A stretch of 64,000 nucleotides of DNA from contig NC_015583.1 in NCBI RefSeq assembly GCF_000253255.1, forward strand, positions 620,001 to 684,000, in the 5' to 3' direction. The notes beneath the pieces were generated by a model. It was not told the origin of the DNA. It was given only the letters and a program-made list of their open reading frames with translations, and searched no databases. Source of the DNA: Novosphingobium sp. PP1Y. Lineage in GTDB: Bacteria; Pseudomonadota; Alphaproteobacteria; Sphingomonadales; Sphingomonadaceae. Each line of letters starts with the position of its first letter. Position 1 is the stretch's first letter. Below, piece after piece: positions 17,372 through 25,805 of this stretch. Both the position numbers and the translations under genes were made by a program.

Positions 17372-18859
17372 ATGCCACGCAGCTATCCGCCGACGATCCA
17401 TTTCACGGGCCTCAATACCCCGATCGGGGTCGAATGGTCCGCCCGTAATCTGGACGTGATCGGCGAAATTCCGGCAGAGATCGAAGGCGCGTTTTTTCGC
17501 GCGGTTCCCGATCCCGCGCATCCGCCCAGGTATGACGACGATATCGCCCTGTCCGCAGACGGTATGGTGGCGAAGTTCACGATCAGCGGCGGCGAGGTCG
17601 ACTACGCGATCCGCTACGTCGAAACAGAACGCTACATGCTCGAGCGCGAAGCGCGCCACGCTCTCTTCGGGCGGTACCGTAATCCCTTTACCGATGACCC
17701 CGCAGTTGCCGGCAAGGACCGCACCGTCGCCAATACGACGCCGGTTTGGCATGCCGGGCGACTGTTCATGACAAAGGAAGATGGCCTCGGCTACGAAGTC
17801 GATCCCGATACCTTGGAGACGATAGGCCGCTGGGATTATTTCGGCGCCCTTCGCTCTCGCACATTCACCGCACATCCGCGCATCGACCCCGAAACAGGTG
17901 AGATGTTCTTCTTCGGGTATGAGGCCGATGGCCTGTGTTCGACGAAGATCGCCTACGCCATTGCCGATGCGCAAGGCAATCTCGTCTCGGAGCAGTGGTT
18001 CGATCAGCCCTATTGCTCGACGATTCACGACTTTGCGATTACCCAGAACTACGCGATCTTCCCGATCTTTCCGACGACTGCCGACCTCGATCGACTCAAG
18101 CAGGGCGGGGCCCATTGGGCCCACCAGCAGGAACTCGAAAGCTGGGTCGGGATCATGCCGCGCTACGGCAAGGTAGAGGAAATGCGCTGGTTCAAGGGTG
18201 GGCCGGGCATCTCTGCATTTCACCTAGTCAATGCCTTCGAGGACGGGGGGCGGCTCCACCTCGACTTGTGCCTTTCCGATACCAATGCCTTCGGCTTCAT
18301 GCGTGAGGCAGGAGGGGTCATGCGCGACCAGCGCGAGATCGGCGGCGGCCTCACGCGCTGGACCTTCGATCTTTCGAAGGATGCAGACAGCTACGAGGAA
18401 CGCGTTGTCGGACCCCCGGGAGACATGCCCCGATTGCGCGATGCCGATCAGGGGCGCCCCTACCGGGCGGCCTGGTACCTCTCGATGAATCCGCAAGGCG
18501 GTCCCCCGCTGCCTGGCGGGCCGGTCGGGGTTGCGTTCAACGCGCTGATCCGGATCGAACCCGGCAATGGCCGGATCGAGATGATGGGGCTTGAACCGGG
18601 AATGGCGATCAACGAGCCGGTCCATGTCGAATCGACAAGGCCCGATCACGAAGGCTGGCTGCTCATGGTTGTCGACCGGCGGGTGGATGAGAACCGCTTC
18701 GAATCCGAGCTCTGGGTCGTCGACGCCGCCAACCTCAATGCCGGGCCGGTCGCACGGGTTCCGATGCCGCTGCCCATGCGGGCGCAGGTCCACGGCACCT
18801 GGGTTCCCGCCGCGAAGCTTGAGCAGGCGCGCAGCCGTCAGCAGGACAAGGCTGCCTGA
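17372..18859 (+). CDS. Carotenoid cleavage oxygenase family (lignostilbene dioxygenase-like)
   Basis: 495 residues from ATG 17372 (GGAGAAGGAGCCCAGGCC upstream); the in-frame ORF starts earlier at 17333 but without a ribosome site. The four Fe(II)-binding His of the family are in FTAHPRID, CSTIHDFAIT, SAFHLVNAFED and, near the C-terminus, AQVHGTWVP. The family splits C=C bonds of carotenoids, stilbenes or phenylpropenes with O2. Length and the sphingomonad context favour lignostilbene-alpha,beta-dioxygenase or the related isoeugenol/coniferyl-type monooxygenases, which give aromatic aldehydes. The aldehyde dehydrogenase 75 bp downstream could take the product. Substrate not proven. Confidence 0.9.
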   Translation: MPRSYPPTIHFTGLNTPIGVEWSARNLDVIGEIPAEIEGAFFRAVPDPAHPPRYDDDIALSADGMVAKFTISGGEVDYAIRYVETERYMLEREARHALFGRYRNPFTDDPAVAGKDRTVANTTPVWHAGRLFMTKEDGLGYEVDPDTLETIGRWDYFGALRSRTFTAHPRIDPETGEMFFFGYEADGLCSTKIAYAIADAQGNLVSEQWFDQPYCSTIHDFAITQNYAIFPIFPTTADLDRLKQGGAHWAHQQELESWVGIMPRYGKVEEMRWFKGGPGISAFHLVNAFEDGGRLHLDLCLSDTNAFGFMREAGGVMRDQREIGGGLTRWTFDLSKDADSYEERVVGPPGDMPRLRDADQGRPYRAAWYLSMNPQGGPPLPGGPVGVAFNALIRIEPGNGRIEMMGLEPGMAINEPVHVESTRPDHEGWLLMVVDRRVDENRFESELWVVDAANLNAGPVARVPMPLPMRAQVHGTWVPAAKLEQARSRQQDKAA

Positions 18860-18933
18860 TTTCGGGTGGCGCGAACTGGCAACGTCCGGCCAGCCTGGGC
18901 GATGCTGCATATGAACAGGAAAAGGACGAAGTG

Positions 18934-20403
18934 ATGGTCCCTGAAAACATTCGGATCGCACACCCCGACAAACTCTACATTGGCGGCGAATGGGTCGAAT
19001 CTAGCGGTGATCGTGTGCTCGAACTGGTCTCACCCGACAGCGAGGCGGTGATCGCGCGCGTGGTCGAGGGGACCGAACAGGACATGGATCGCGCGGTGGA
19101 GGCTGCGCGCAAGGCCTTCGATCAGGGTCCGTGGTCCTCGATGCCGCCTGCAGAACGTTCCGCTCTCGTGCGCAGGATGGGAGCCGAGCTGGAAAAGCGC
19201 GAACCCGAACTGGCTTCGGCCTGGACCGCGCAGGTGGGGGGGCTTGCCAGCTTCGCTCCCATCATGACCGGCGGCGCGACCGCCACTTTCATGGCTATCG
19301 CCGGCTACGGCGATGAGTACCAGTTTGTCGAGAAGCGCCAGGGCCAGCAAGTCGACACGGCCGTTATCGTGCGCGAACCGGCCGGCGTTTGCGCCGCCAT
19401 TGCGCCCTGGAACGCGCCTTACGGCATTCTCTCCTCGAAAGTCGCCTATGCGCTGGTGGCCGGTTGTACGGTGATCATGAAACCGTCTCCGGAAACGCCG
19501 CTCGAAGCTTACATCATGGCCGAGGCCGCCGAAGCAGCGGGCTTTCCGCCGGGAGTCGTCAACCTCGTCGCTGCCGGTCGCGAGGCGTCCGATCACCTGG
19601 TGCGCAATCCGGGGGTCGACAAGGTGACCTTTACCGGCTCGACGCTGGCGGGCAAGCGGATCGGCGAAGTCTGCGCGGGCCGCGTGGCGCGCTGCACGCT
19701 GGAACTGGGCGGCAAATCCGCGGCGATCATCCGCGACGACTTCCCGATCGAGGCCGCCGCCGCGCTGCTGGGCAACACGATCACGATCATGAGCGGGCAG
19801 GTCTGCGCGATGTTGAGCCGCGCCATCGTCCCGCGCCGCCGTCACGATGAGCTGGCGGACGCGATCGCCAAGGTCATGCGCGAGATCCGCATCGGCCACA
19901 GCGAGGATCCGGAGACCCAGCTTGGCCCGCTGGCAATGAAGCGCCAGCTCGACCGCGTCGAGCATTACATCGAACTGGGTCGCGATACGGCCGACCTGGT
20001 GACGGGAGGTACCCGTCCCGTGTCGATGAACAAGGGCTTCTTCATGGAGCCGACCCTCTTCGCCAACGTCGACAACCGCAGCCGCATCGCCCAAGAGGAA
20101 ATCTTCGGGCCGGTCTTGTGCCTGATCCCGGCAGACGACGAGGAAGACGCGATCCGGATTGCCAACGAAAGCGATTACGGCCTCAACGGTTCGGTGCTGA
20201 CTCACGACGTGGATGCGGCGTACCGCATCGCCCGGCGCATGCGCAGCGGGGCTTTCGGCCAGAATGGCATGAAGATGGAGTTCGGCCTGCCATTCGGCGG
20301 TTTCAAGCAGTCCGGTATCGGCCGCGAAGGTGGGCCGGAAGGTTTGAACGCCTTCGTCGAAACCAAGACCATCTTGCTCGACGGAGCGCCCTCCAGCCTC
20401 TGA
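18934..20403 (+). CDS. NAD(P)-dependent aldehyde dehydrogenase
   Basis: 489 residues from ATG 18934 (AGGAAAAGGACGAAGTG upstream; GTG 18931 also possible). ALDH landmarks: IAPWNAPYG, FTGSTLAGKRI in the cofactor site, catalytic Glu in TLELGGKSAAII, catalytic Cys in SGQVCAMLSRA, and the late EEIFGPVL and PFGGFKQSGIGREGG motifs. It converts an aldehyde to its acid. Positioned between the carotenoid oxygenase and a sulfatase, it most likely oxidises the aldehyde made by the oxygenase or by the GMC alcohol oxidase. It differs from the vanillin dehydrogenase candidate at 55749-57173. Confidence 0.95.
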   Translation: MVPENIRIAHPDKLYIGGEWVESSGDRVLELVSPDSEAVIARVVEGTEQDMDRAVEAARKAFDQGPWSSMPPAERSALVRRMGAELEKREPELASAWTAQVGGLASFAPIMTGGATATFMAIAGYGDEYQFVEKRQGQQVDTAVIVREPAGVCAAIAPWNAPYGILSSKVAYALVAGCTVIMKPSPETPLEAYIMAEAAEAAGFPPGVVNLVAAGREASDHLVRNPGVDKVTFTGSTLAGKRIGEVCAGRVARCTLELGGKSAAIIRDDFPIEAAAALLGNTITIMSGQVCAMLSRAIVPRRRHDELADAIAKVMREIRIGHSEDPETQLGPLAMKRQLDRVEHYIELGRDTADLVTGGTRPVSMNKGFFMEPTLFANVDNRSRIAQEEIFGPVLCLIPADDEEDAIRIANESDYGLNGSVLTHDVDAAYRIARRMRSGAFGQNGMKMEFGLPFGGFKQSGIGREGGPEGLNAFVETKTILLDGAPSSL

Positions 20404-20511
20404 CACCATTTGTCAGTGAAGATCGCCATCCGCAGCTCCGGGCCGGAGCTGCGGAACGGTCCAGTCGCGCGCTGCTGAAGGGACGCGCTGCTACAAGGGA
20501 AGAGTGACCAT

Positions 20512-21957
20512 ATGAACGCTCGCCAGATTTCGCGCCGGAGGCTCCTCACCGGTAGCGCCGCTGCGGCCGGGATGTCCGCCCTCGCCGGCACGGCTTTTGC
20601 CCGCAATGCCGAGCGGAGCCGTGGCAAGCTTCCGAACATCCTGTTCATTCTTGCCGACGACATGGGCTATGCCGATCTCGGTTGCTATGGGCGGACCGAT
20701 TACGCCACGCCGGCGATCGATCGGATCGCGAGAGAGGGCATGTTGTTTCGACAGGCCTATGCCAATTCGGCGGTCTGTTCGGCATCGCGCACGGCGCTGA
20801 TTACCGGCCGGTACCAGAACCGCCTGCCGGTGGGACTGGAAGAGCCGCTGGGCCGGCGCGTTCGGGGGCTGCCGCCATCTCATCCGACGATGCCCTCGCT
20901 ACTGCGCAGCCAGGGCTATGAAACGACGCTGATCGGCAAGTGGCACCTTGGCCAGCTCCCCAAATACGGTCCGCTCCAAAGTGGATACGATCACTTCTGG
21001 GGCCTGCGCGGCGGCGGGATCGATTACTTCTCTCACGACTTCAACGGCGTGCCGGACTTGTGGGAGGACGACCGCGAGATCGAGCAGCCAGGCTACATGA
21101 CAGACCTGCTGGCCGAGCGGGCGATGACGGCTATCGACGATTATGCTGCCCGGCAGCAGCCGTTCTTCATGAGCCTGCACTTCACCGCGCCGCACTGGCC
21201 CTGGGAAGGTCCCGACGACCAGACGGAATCGCAGCGTCTTGCGGCCAGCGACAAGCCATTTTCGATGTTCGACACCGATGGCGGGTCGCGCAAGACCTAT
21301 GCCGAGATGGTCACCCGCATGGACATGGAGATCGGGCGCATTCTCGAGAGACTGGATCGGTTGGGCCTGGCGGAAGACACGATTATCGTCTTCACCAGCG
21401 ACAATGGCGGCGAACGCTACTCCAAGACCTGGCCCTACAACGGCCTGAAGACCGAACTGCTCGAAGGTGGCCTGCGCGTTCCGGCAGTTATGCGCTGGCC
21501 GCGCCGCATTGCCGCAGGGCAGGAGAGTGAACAGGTCATCATGTCGATGGACTGGATGCCGACCTTCCTTTCACTCATCCAGGCATCTCCCGACCCGCGC
21601 TATCCCATGGACGGCATGGACCTGAGCGCGACGCTGCTCGATGGTGCGGCGCCGGTGCCGCGCACCTTGTGCTGGCGATACCTTAACCTCTCGCAGGAAG
21701 CCTGTCGCTCCGGGGACTGGAAATACCTCAAGATCCTCGACCGGACCTTCCTGTTCAACCTTGTCGACGACCCGCAGGAGCGGGCGAACCTCAAGGACAG
21801 GTATCCGCAGATCTACGCGAAGCTGGTGGACGACTACCGCAAATGGGACGCGGCGATGCTGCCACTCGATTTCGAGGCGTCGACCAGCGGGTTCAGCGGT
21901 GAAGACCTTGCCGACCACTTTGGCGTTTCCGAGCGCCGGATGGTCGAAACGAAGTGA
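20512..21957 (+). CDS. Tat-exported sulfatase
   Basis: 481 residues; ATG 20512 follows AAGGGAAGAG. The N-terminus has a twin-arginine signal (ISRRRLLTGSAAAAGMSALA, cleavage near TAFA). The sulfatase core follows: ILADDMGYADLGCYG (D49, D50), formylglycine motif CSASR with Cys89 (C-x-A-x-R variant, in CSASRTALITGRY), GKWHLGQLP, and TSDNGGERYSKTWPYNG. It lacks the long C-terminal domain of the two other sulfatases here and resembles arylsulfatase A types. Tat export implies folding, and probably formylglycine formation, before transport. It likely removes sulfate from the cluster's substrate or a related aryl sulfate. Confidence 0.92.
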   Translation: MNARQISRRRLLTGSAAAAGMSALAGTAFARNAERSRGKLPNILFILADDMGYADLGCYGRTDYATPAIDRIAREGMLFRQAYANSAVCSASRTALITGRYQNRLPVGLEEPLGRRVRGLPPSHPTMPSLLRSQGYETTLIGKWHLGQLPKYGPLQSGYDHFWGLRGGGIDYFSHDFNGVPDLWEDDREIEQPGYMTDLLAERAMTAIDDYAARQQPFFMSLHFTAPHWPWEGPDDQTESQRLAASDKPFSMFDTDGGSRKTYAEMVTRMDMEIGRILERLDRLGLAEDTIIVFTSDNGGERYSKTWPYNGLKTELLEGGLRVPAVMRWPRRIAAGQESEQVIMSMDWMPTFLSLIQASPDPRYPMDGMDLSATLLDGAAPVPRTLCWRYLNLSQEACRSGDWKYLKILDRTFLFNLVDDPQERANLKDRYPQIYAKLVDDYRKWDAAMLPLDFEASTSGFSGEDLADHFGVSERRMVETK

Positions 21958-21966
21958 GGAGAGCGC

Positions 21967-21991
21967 AGGCCGCCGGCATGTCCGGCGGCCT
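21967..21991 (+). terminator. Hairpin after the sulfatase gene
   Basis: AGGCCGCCGG / CCGGCGGCCT form a perfect 10-bp stem with a 5-nt loop, 10 bp after the sulfatase stop. It is not followed by a U-run, so it may act as an mRNA-stabilising 3' hairpin or a weak terminator. Confidence 0.55.
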
Positions 21992-22132
21992 GTTGCCTCA
22001 CCGTCCGATGAAGGCTTCCCGCAATGCGCGAAGTTATGGGTCGTGCCGGGCAGAGGGACGCGAAAGCAGGCTGATCTTCGCGGGGGAAACCGGCATGAAG
22101 CGTTTGTTGGAAGATCTGGCCTCCGAAGCCTC

Positions 22133-22582
22133 TCACTCCGACTGATCGGTCGACTGGTTCCGACCTTTCGCGAGGCCGTTGCGGATGCGTTGGATATAGT
22201 GACGGAAGGTTTCCTGCTCCGCATCGCTCAGCGGCGAGAGCACGTCGCGGTCCGCTTCTTCAAGGGCAGCGGTCATCCTGCGCAAGGTGGTGTCCCCCAA
22301 TCGGGTCAGGTACAGGGCGTTCGCTCGGGAGTCGGCCGCTGCCGCGCGCGTCACGAACCCGCGTGCCTCGAGGATATTGACCAGCTTCATCGCACTGGCC
22401 CGGTTGATCGACAGCGCTTCGCCGAGAGCGGTCTGCGTGCAGCCCGCGTTCCTGCTGATTACGATCATTGCCGTAACGCGTGCCGGCGATATGTCGAACT
22501 CGGCCAGCGCTTCACGTGCCCGGCCGTCGACGTCGAACTGGAGCATCTTGAGCTGGTAACCAAACGAATTGTCGAGGTCCAT
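22133..22582 (-). CDS. MarR-family transcriptional regulator
   Basis: 149 residues from ATG 22582; a GTG 27 bp upstream is an alternative and the ribosome-binding site is weak for both. Winged helix: ISPARVTAMIVISRNAGCTQ, TALGEALSINRASAMKLVNI, then DSRANALYLTRLG as the wing. It converges on the GMC/carotenoid oxygenase/ALDH/sulfatase cluster and diverges from the folate operon. It is the nearest MarR candidate for the TGTAT-N7-ATACA palindromes, since MarR regulators (FerC type) control ferulate genes in related bacteria. That link is inference. Confidence 0.88.
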   Translation of the reverse strand: MDLDNSFGYQLKMLQFDVDGRAREALAEFDISPARVTAMIVISRNAGCTQTALGEALSINRASAMKLVNILEARGFVTRAAAADSRANALYLTRLGDTTLRRMTAALEEADRDVLSPLSDAEQETFRHYIQRIRNGLAKGRNQSTDQSE

Positions 22583-22842
22583 ATCGTCCGGCCGGTTATT
22601 GTCTTCCACTTGCAACGAGTCTCTAGCCCCACCCTGCGACGCTTGGCGTCGATTGCGGCGAACGATGGCCATTCCCCGTCGCGGCGTCAAGACAAGCGGA
22701 TTGAGGCCCCGTGATCTCGAAATGAAGCCATCGCTGATAAATATTGAGATCTCTATTTCATAGACGTGAAAATTCGTATATTGGAAAAACTGAGTTGTCC
22801 CGAGGCGCTGTGCCTCGGCTTCGCGATTGGCGAGAGGAAGCA

Positions 22843-22929
22843 ATGAAGATCTGTCGGGCTGGCGTTTCGCGCGCTTGCAATCTCCTTCGAATGATCCGTC
22901 GCCTGACCATTCCGGCGGGGGGTCAGTGA
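22843..22929 (+). CDS. 28-codon leader ORF coupled to folD
   Basis: ATG 22843 has a strong ribosome-binding site (GAGAGGAAGCA). The 28-residue basic peptide (MKICRAGVSRACNLLRMIRR...) ends at a TGA that overlaps the GTG start of folD (GTGA at 22926-22929). Such overlaps couple translation. The peptide may be a cis-acting leader controlling folD rather than a functional protein. It has two Cys and no run of a single amino acid that would signal classical attenuation. Confidence 0.5.
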   Translation: MKICRAGVSRACNLLRMIRRLTIPAGGQ

Positions 22930-23810
22930 GCGCTCTTATCGACGGAAAGGTGCTGGCCCAGCGCGTTTCGGAACAGACTGCGGAGACGGTCCGAACCTTG
23001 GCGGGCAGGCTTGGCCAGGCGCCGGGACTGGCCGTGGTGCTGGTCGGTAACGATCCGGCGAGCGAGGTCTATGTCGGCCGCAAGATTCGTGAATGCCGCA
23101 AGGTGGGCATGCGCTCAATCGAGCACCGGCTGGCAGCTTCCACCGGTGAAGCTGAACTGCTCGCCCTGATCGCGGACCTCAATGCCGATCCCGGCATCCA
23201 CGGGATCCTCGTGCAGTTGCCGTTGCCTGCGCATATCGATGCCGGTCTCGTCCTGGACGCGATTTCGCCGGCCAAGGATGTTGACGGATTCCATCCGGTT
23301 AATGTCGGGCGTCTTTCGACCGGTACCGGGGGTCTCGTTCCCTGCACGCCGCTTGGCATCATGATGCTGCTCGATACCGTGATCAGGGATTATCGCGGGC
23401 TCGACGCGGTGGTGATCGGCAAGTCCAATATTGTCGGCAAGCCGGTAGCCATGCTGCTGCTGGAGCGAGAGGCGACCGTTACCGTCACGCACATCGAAAC
23501 GCGGGGCCTGTCCGAGATCGTGCGCAAGGCGGACATCATCGTCGCGGCCGCCGGTGCGCCCGGCCTTGTCAGGGGCTTTTGGGTCAAGGAAGGGGCGGTG
23601 ATCATCGATGTCGGTATTACCCGCGTGACCCAGGCGGATGGCACGACCGCGCTCAAGGGCGATGTCGCATTCGACGAAGTGCAGCACGCCCGGGCGGTCA
23701 CGCCGGTTCCCGGCGGTGTCGGGCCGATGACGATTGCCTGCCTGTTGGCCAATACGGCGAAGGCGGCCGAATTGAGCCTCGACGAAGCGCGGCAAAGCCG
23801 CCCAGGCTGA
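22926..23810 (+). CDS. folD: Bifunctional 5,10-methylene-THF dehydrogenase / methenyl-THF cyclohydrolase
   Basis: 294 residues, GTG start at 22926 after GGCGGGGGGTCA. Family motifs: substrate-site EVYVGRKIRECRKVGM (Tyr and Lys), GILVQLPLP, KDVDGFHPVN, the NADP site VVIGKSNIVGKPVA, and PVPGGVGPMT. FolD interconverts methylene-, methenyl- and 10-formyl-THF in the cytoplasm. Together with the downstream folB and pabB, and with the THF-dependent demethylase LigM in this window, it fits processing of methyl groups from lignin aromatics. A second, housekeeping FolD elsewhere cannot be excluded. Confidence 0.97.
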   Translation: MSALIDGKVLAQRVSEQTAETVRTLAGRLGQAPGLAVVLVGNDPASEVYVGRKIRECRKVGMRSIEHRLAASTGEAELLALIADLNADPGIHGILVQLPLPAHIDAGLVLDAISPAKDVDGFHPVNVGRLSTGTGGLVPCTPLGIMMLLDTVIRDYRGLDAVVIGKSNIVGKPVAMLLLEREATVTVTHIETRGLSEIVRKADIIVAAAGAPGLVRGFWVKEGAVIIDVGITRVTQADGTTALKGDVAFDEVQHARAVTPVPGGVGPMTIACLLANTAKAAELSLDEARQSRPG

Positions 23811-23840
23811 GGGCCAAGGTTGCCGGAGAAAGGGGTGAAA

Positions 23841-24230
23841 ATGAACCTGCCAGTGGATCTTGAAAGCATCGAGGAGATCGGAGCCCTCAAATGCGTTTCA
23901 CAAGTGGCTGTCAACGACTTGCGCGTCGCTGCCGACATCGGCGTGCACTCGCATGAGATCGGCCGCAAGCAGACGCTGATCATTGGCGTGGTCGCCGATA
24001 TCGTCACTCCGCGCGAAGACATCCTCACAGAGACTATCGACTACAACCGCATAGTCGAACATGCGCAGGATCTGGCCCGCGAGCGTATCTCGCTGATCGA
24101 GACGTTCGCGGCGAAATTGGCTGACCGATGTCTCGAAAGCGATCTCGTCTTACGGGTCGAGGTCTGCGTTCAGAAGCCGGCGGCCCTCCTCAACGGATTG
24201 GCCTCCACGCGGGTGGTGCGGTGGACCTGA
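23841..24230 (+). CDS. folB: Dihydroneopterin aldolase family protein
   Basis: 129 residues from ATG 23841 (GAGAAAGGGGTGAAA upstream). The single tunnelling-fold domain shows VAADIGVHSHEIGRKQTLII, the conserved TIDYNRIVEHAQ segment, the catalytic-region ISLIETFAAKLADRCL, and VEVCVQKPAAL with its conserved Lys. FolB cleaves dihydroneopterin to 6-hydroxymethyl-dihydropterin in folate synthesis. The gene lies 30 bp after folD and its end overlaps the pabB start by 10 bp, so the three form an operon dedicated to making and using THF. Confidence 0.93.
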   Translation: MNLPVDLESIEEIGALKCVSQVAVNDLRVAADIGVHSHEIGRKQTLIIGVVADIVTPREDILTETIDYNRIVEHAQDLARERISLIETFAAKLADRCLESDLVLRVEVCVQKPAALLNGLASTRVVRWT

Positions 24231-25477
24231 GCGGGCGAAACTGTCCCGAAGGCTGGTTCATCGGCTCGGGAACCGCCGCAATACTTCAGCGCACTGTCCA
24301 GACCGAATACGCGTTAGGCCGTCCTTTTGTACTGCTCGACGATCAGGCCCGGGACATGGCGACGATCTTCACTGGCCTCGAGGAAGAAGTGCGCTGCGAT
24401 CGGCTCGATCAGGTCGAAGGGGCGCTTTCGCGGATCGACGCATTGATTGCCCGGGGCAAGACGCTCTCTGGATTTCTCTCTTTCGCAGCAGCGCCTGCCT
24501 TTGATCGCTTCACAGTCCGCGCCGACAGTGTCGAACCTCGCGGCAGGCCGGCTCCTTTGCTCTGGTTCGGTGTGTTCGCCCGGCAGACTTCCGGCCCGTC
24601 GCCGCTGTGTGCATCCCTGAGCGATAGTCTTTGCGCATCTGAGACACTGCTGACATCCCTGGTCTCGCAGCGTGATTTCGAGACCGGGGTTCGCTCCGTT
24701 CTCGACAGTATTGAATCTGGCGAGATCTATCAGGCCAACCTGACATTTCCGACGCGAACGATATTGCGCGATCCGCTGGCATACTATCGCCGCGTTCGTT
24801 CGCGCGCAAAGGCGCCGCTGGGCGCCATGATCGCCACTAGCGAGCGTCACGTGCTGTCCTTCTCGCCCGAGCTGTTCTTCCGACTTGAAGGAAGTCGCCT
24901 GCAGGCCCGGCCCATGAAAGGCACGCGGCCGCGTCATCTCGATCCGACGCGGGATCGTCAATTGCATGACGAGCTGCTTGGCAGCGGGAAGGATCGTGCC
25001 GAGAACCTGATGATCCTCGACCTGCTGCGCAATGACATGTCGCGTGTAAGCGAGGCGGGCAGCGTGCGTTGTCCGGCGATTTTCGATATCGAGGGGTATC
25101 CATCGGTTTGGCAGATGACATCGACAGTGAGCAGCTGCGTAAGGGCCGGCGTCGGACCTGTCGACATCCTCAGGGCCCTCTTCCCTTGCGGTTCAATCGT
25201 CGGGGCCCCGAAGATCAGGGCCAGCGAAGTTATCGCGCGCGTCGAAACCTTTGCACGCGGTCTCTATACAGGGGTCATCGGTGTTCTCGGCAAGGACCGG
25301 ACGATGTTCAACGTCGCGATCAGGACGATGGACGTGACACCCGCCGGCGAGGCTTATACAGGACGCCTGGATGTGGGTTGCGGCATTGTTGCCGATAGCG
25401 TGCCAGCCCTCGAATGGGAGGAGTGCCTCGCAAAGGCGCGTTTTGCAGGCGAGGTGGTCTCACCCGCATTGGCTTGA
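24221..25477 (+). CDS. pabB: Aminodeoxychorismate synthase component I
   Basis: 418 residues if translation begins at GTG 24221, which overlaps the end of folB; an upstream in-frame stretch is read inside folB and is not protein-like. Chorismate-binding motifs: SGEIYQANLTFPTR, MKGTRPRH, KDRAENLMILDLLRNDMSRV, SIVGAPKIRASEVI, and the closing DVGCGIVADS. PabB converts chorismate to 4-amino-4-deoxychorismate for p-aminobenzoate. There is no fused PabC lyase domain and no PabA amidotransferase in the window. The folD-folB-pabB grouping points to a folate supply operon. Confidence 0.92.
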   Translation: MDLSGRNCPEGWFIGSGTAAILQRTVQTEYALGRPFVLLDDQARDMATIFTGLEEEVRCDRLDQVEGALSRIDALIARGKTLSGFLSFAAAPAFDRFTVRADSVEPRGRPAPLLWFGVFARQTSGPSPLCASLSDSLCASETLLTSLVSQRDFETGVRSVLDSIESGEIYQANLTFPTRTILRDPLAYYRRVRSRAKAPLGAMIATSERHVLSFSPELFFRLEGSRLQARPMKGTRPRHLDPTRDRQLHDELLGSGKDRAENLMILDLLRNDMSRVSEAGSVRCPAIFDIEGYPSVWQMTSTVSSCVRAGVGPVDILRALFPCGSIVGAPKIRASEVIARVETFARGLYTGVIGVLGKDRTMFNVAIRTMDVTPAGEAYTGRLDVGCGIVADSVPALEWEECLAKARFAGEVVSPALA

Positions 25478-25805
25478 CGGATGGCGTCGATGCCCCGATC
25501 GACGAGGCGCATGGCGACATTGCTTCGGCATCTCCTGTGCGACTCAGCGATTGCCCGCATAATCAAATTTTCCTTGAAAATCTTTCACCTGCGGCGCTGT
25601 TCGCGTGACGGTTTCTCCGGTGCATACGAAGCGGTGGCGTTTGGCGTAAGAGTGAAGAAATAGCACGGTCTTGCAAGCGTTTGGGTGATTGGGTTCGGAT
25701 TCGAGAAGTTATGTTGCAGCTGCGAAGGTGCTGTGACATAGTCAAAGAAAACAAGATGATCGCAGGGGGCGTTCGACGACAGTTTTAGCTGCGGGGGCGC
25801 TAATA
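25478..25805. other. 328-bp gap before the LysR gene, nothing recognised
   Basis: The short ORFs here are not convincing. The right end is AT-richer and should hold the LysR promoter. No terminator hairpin with U-tract was found after pabB. Confidence 0.4.

Noticed and set aside
19030..20409. Minus-strand ORF (459 aa) opposite the aldehyde dehydrogenase
   Set aside because: Antisense shadow; the ALDH frame contains all catalytic motifs.
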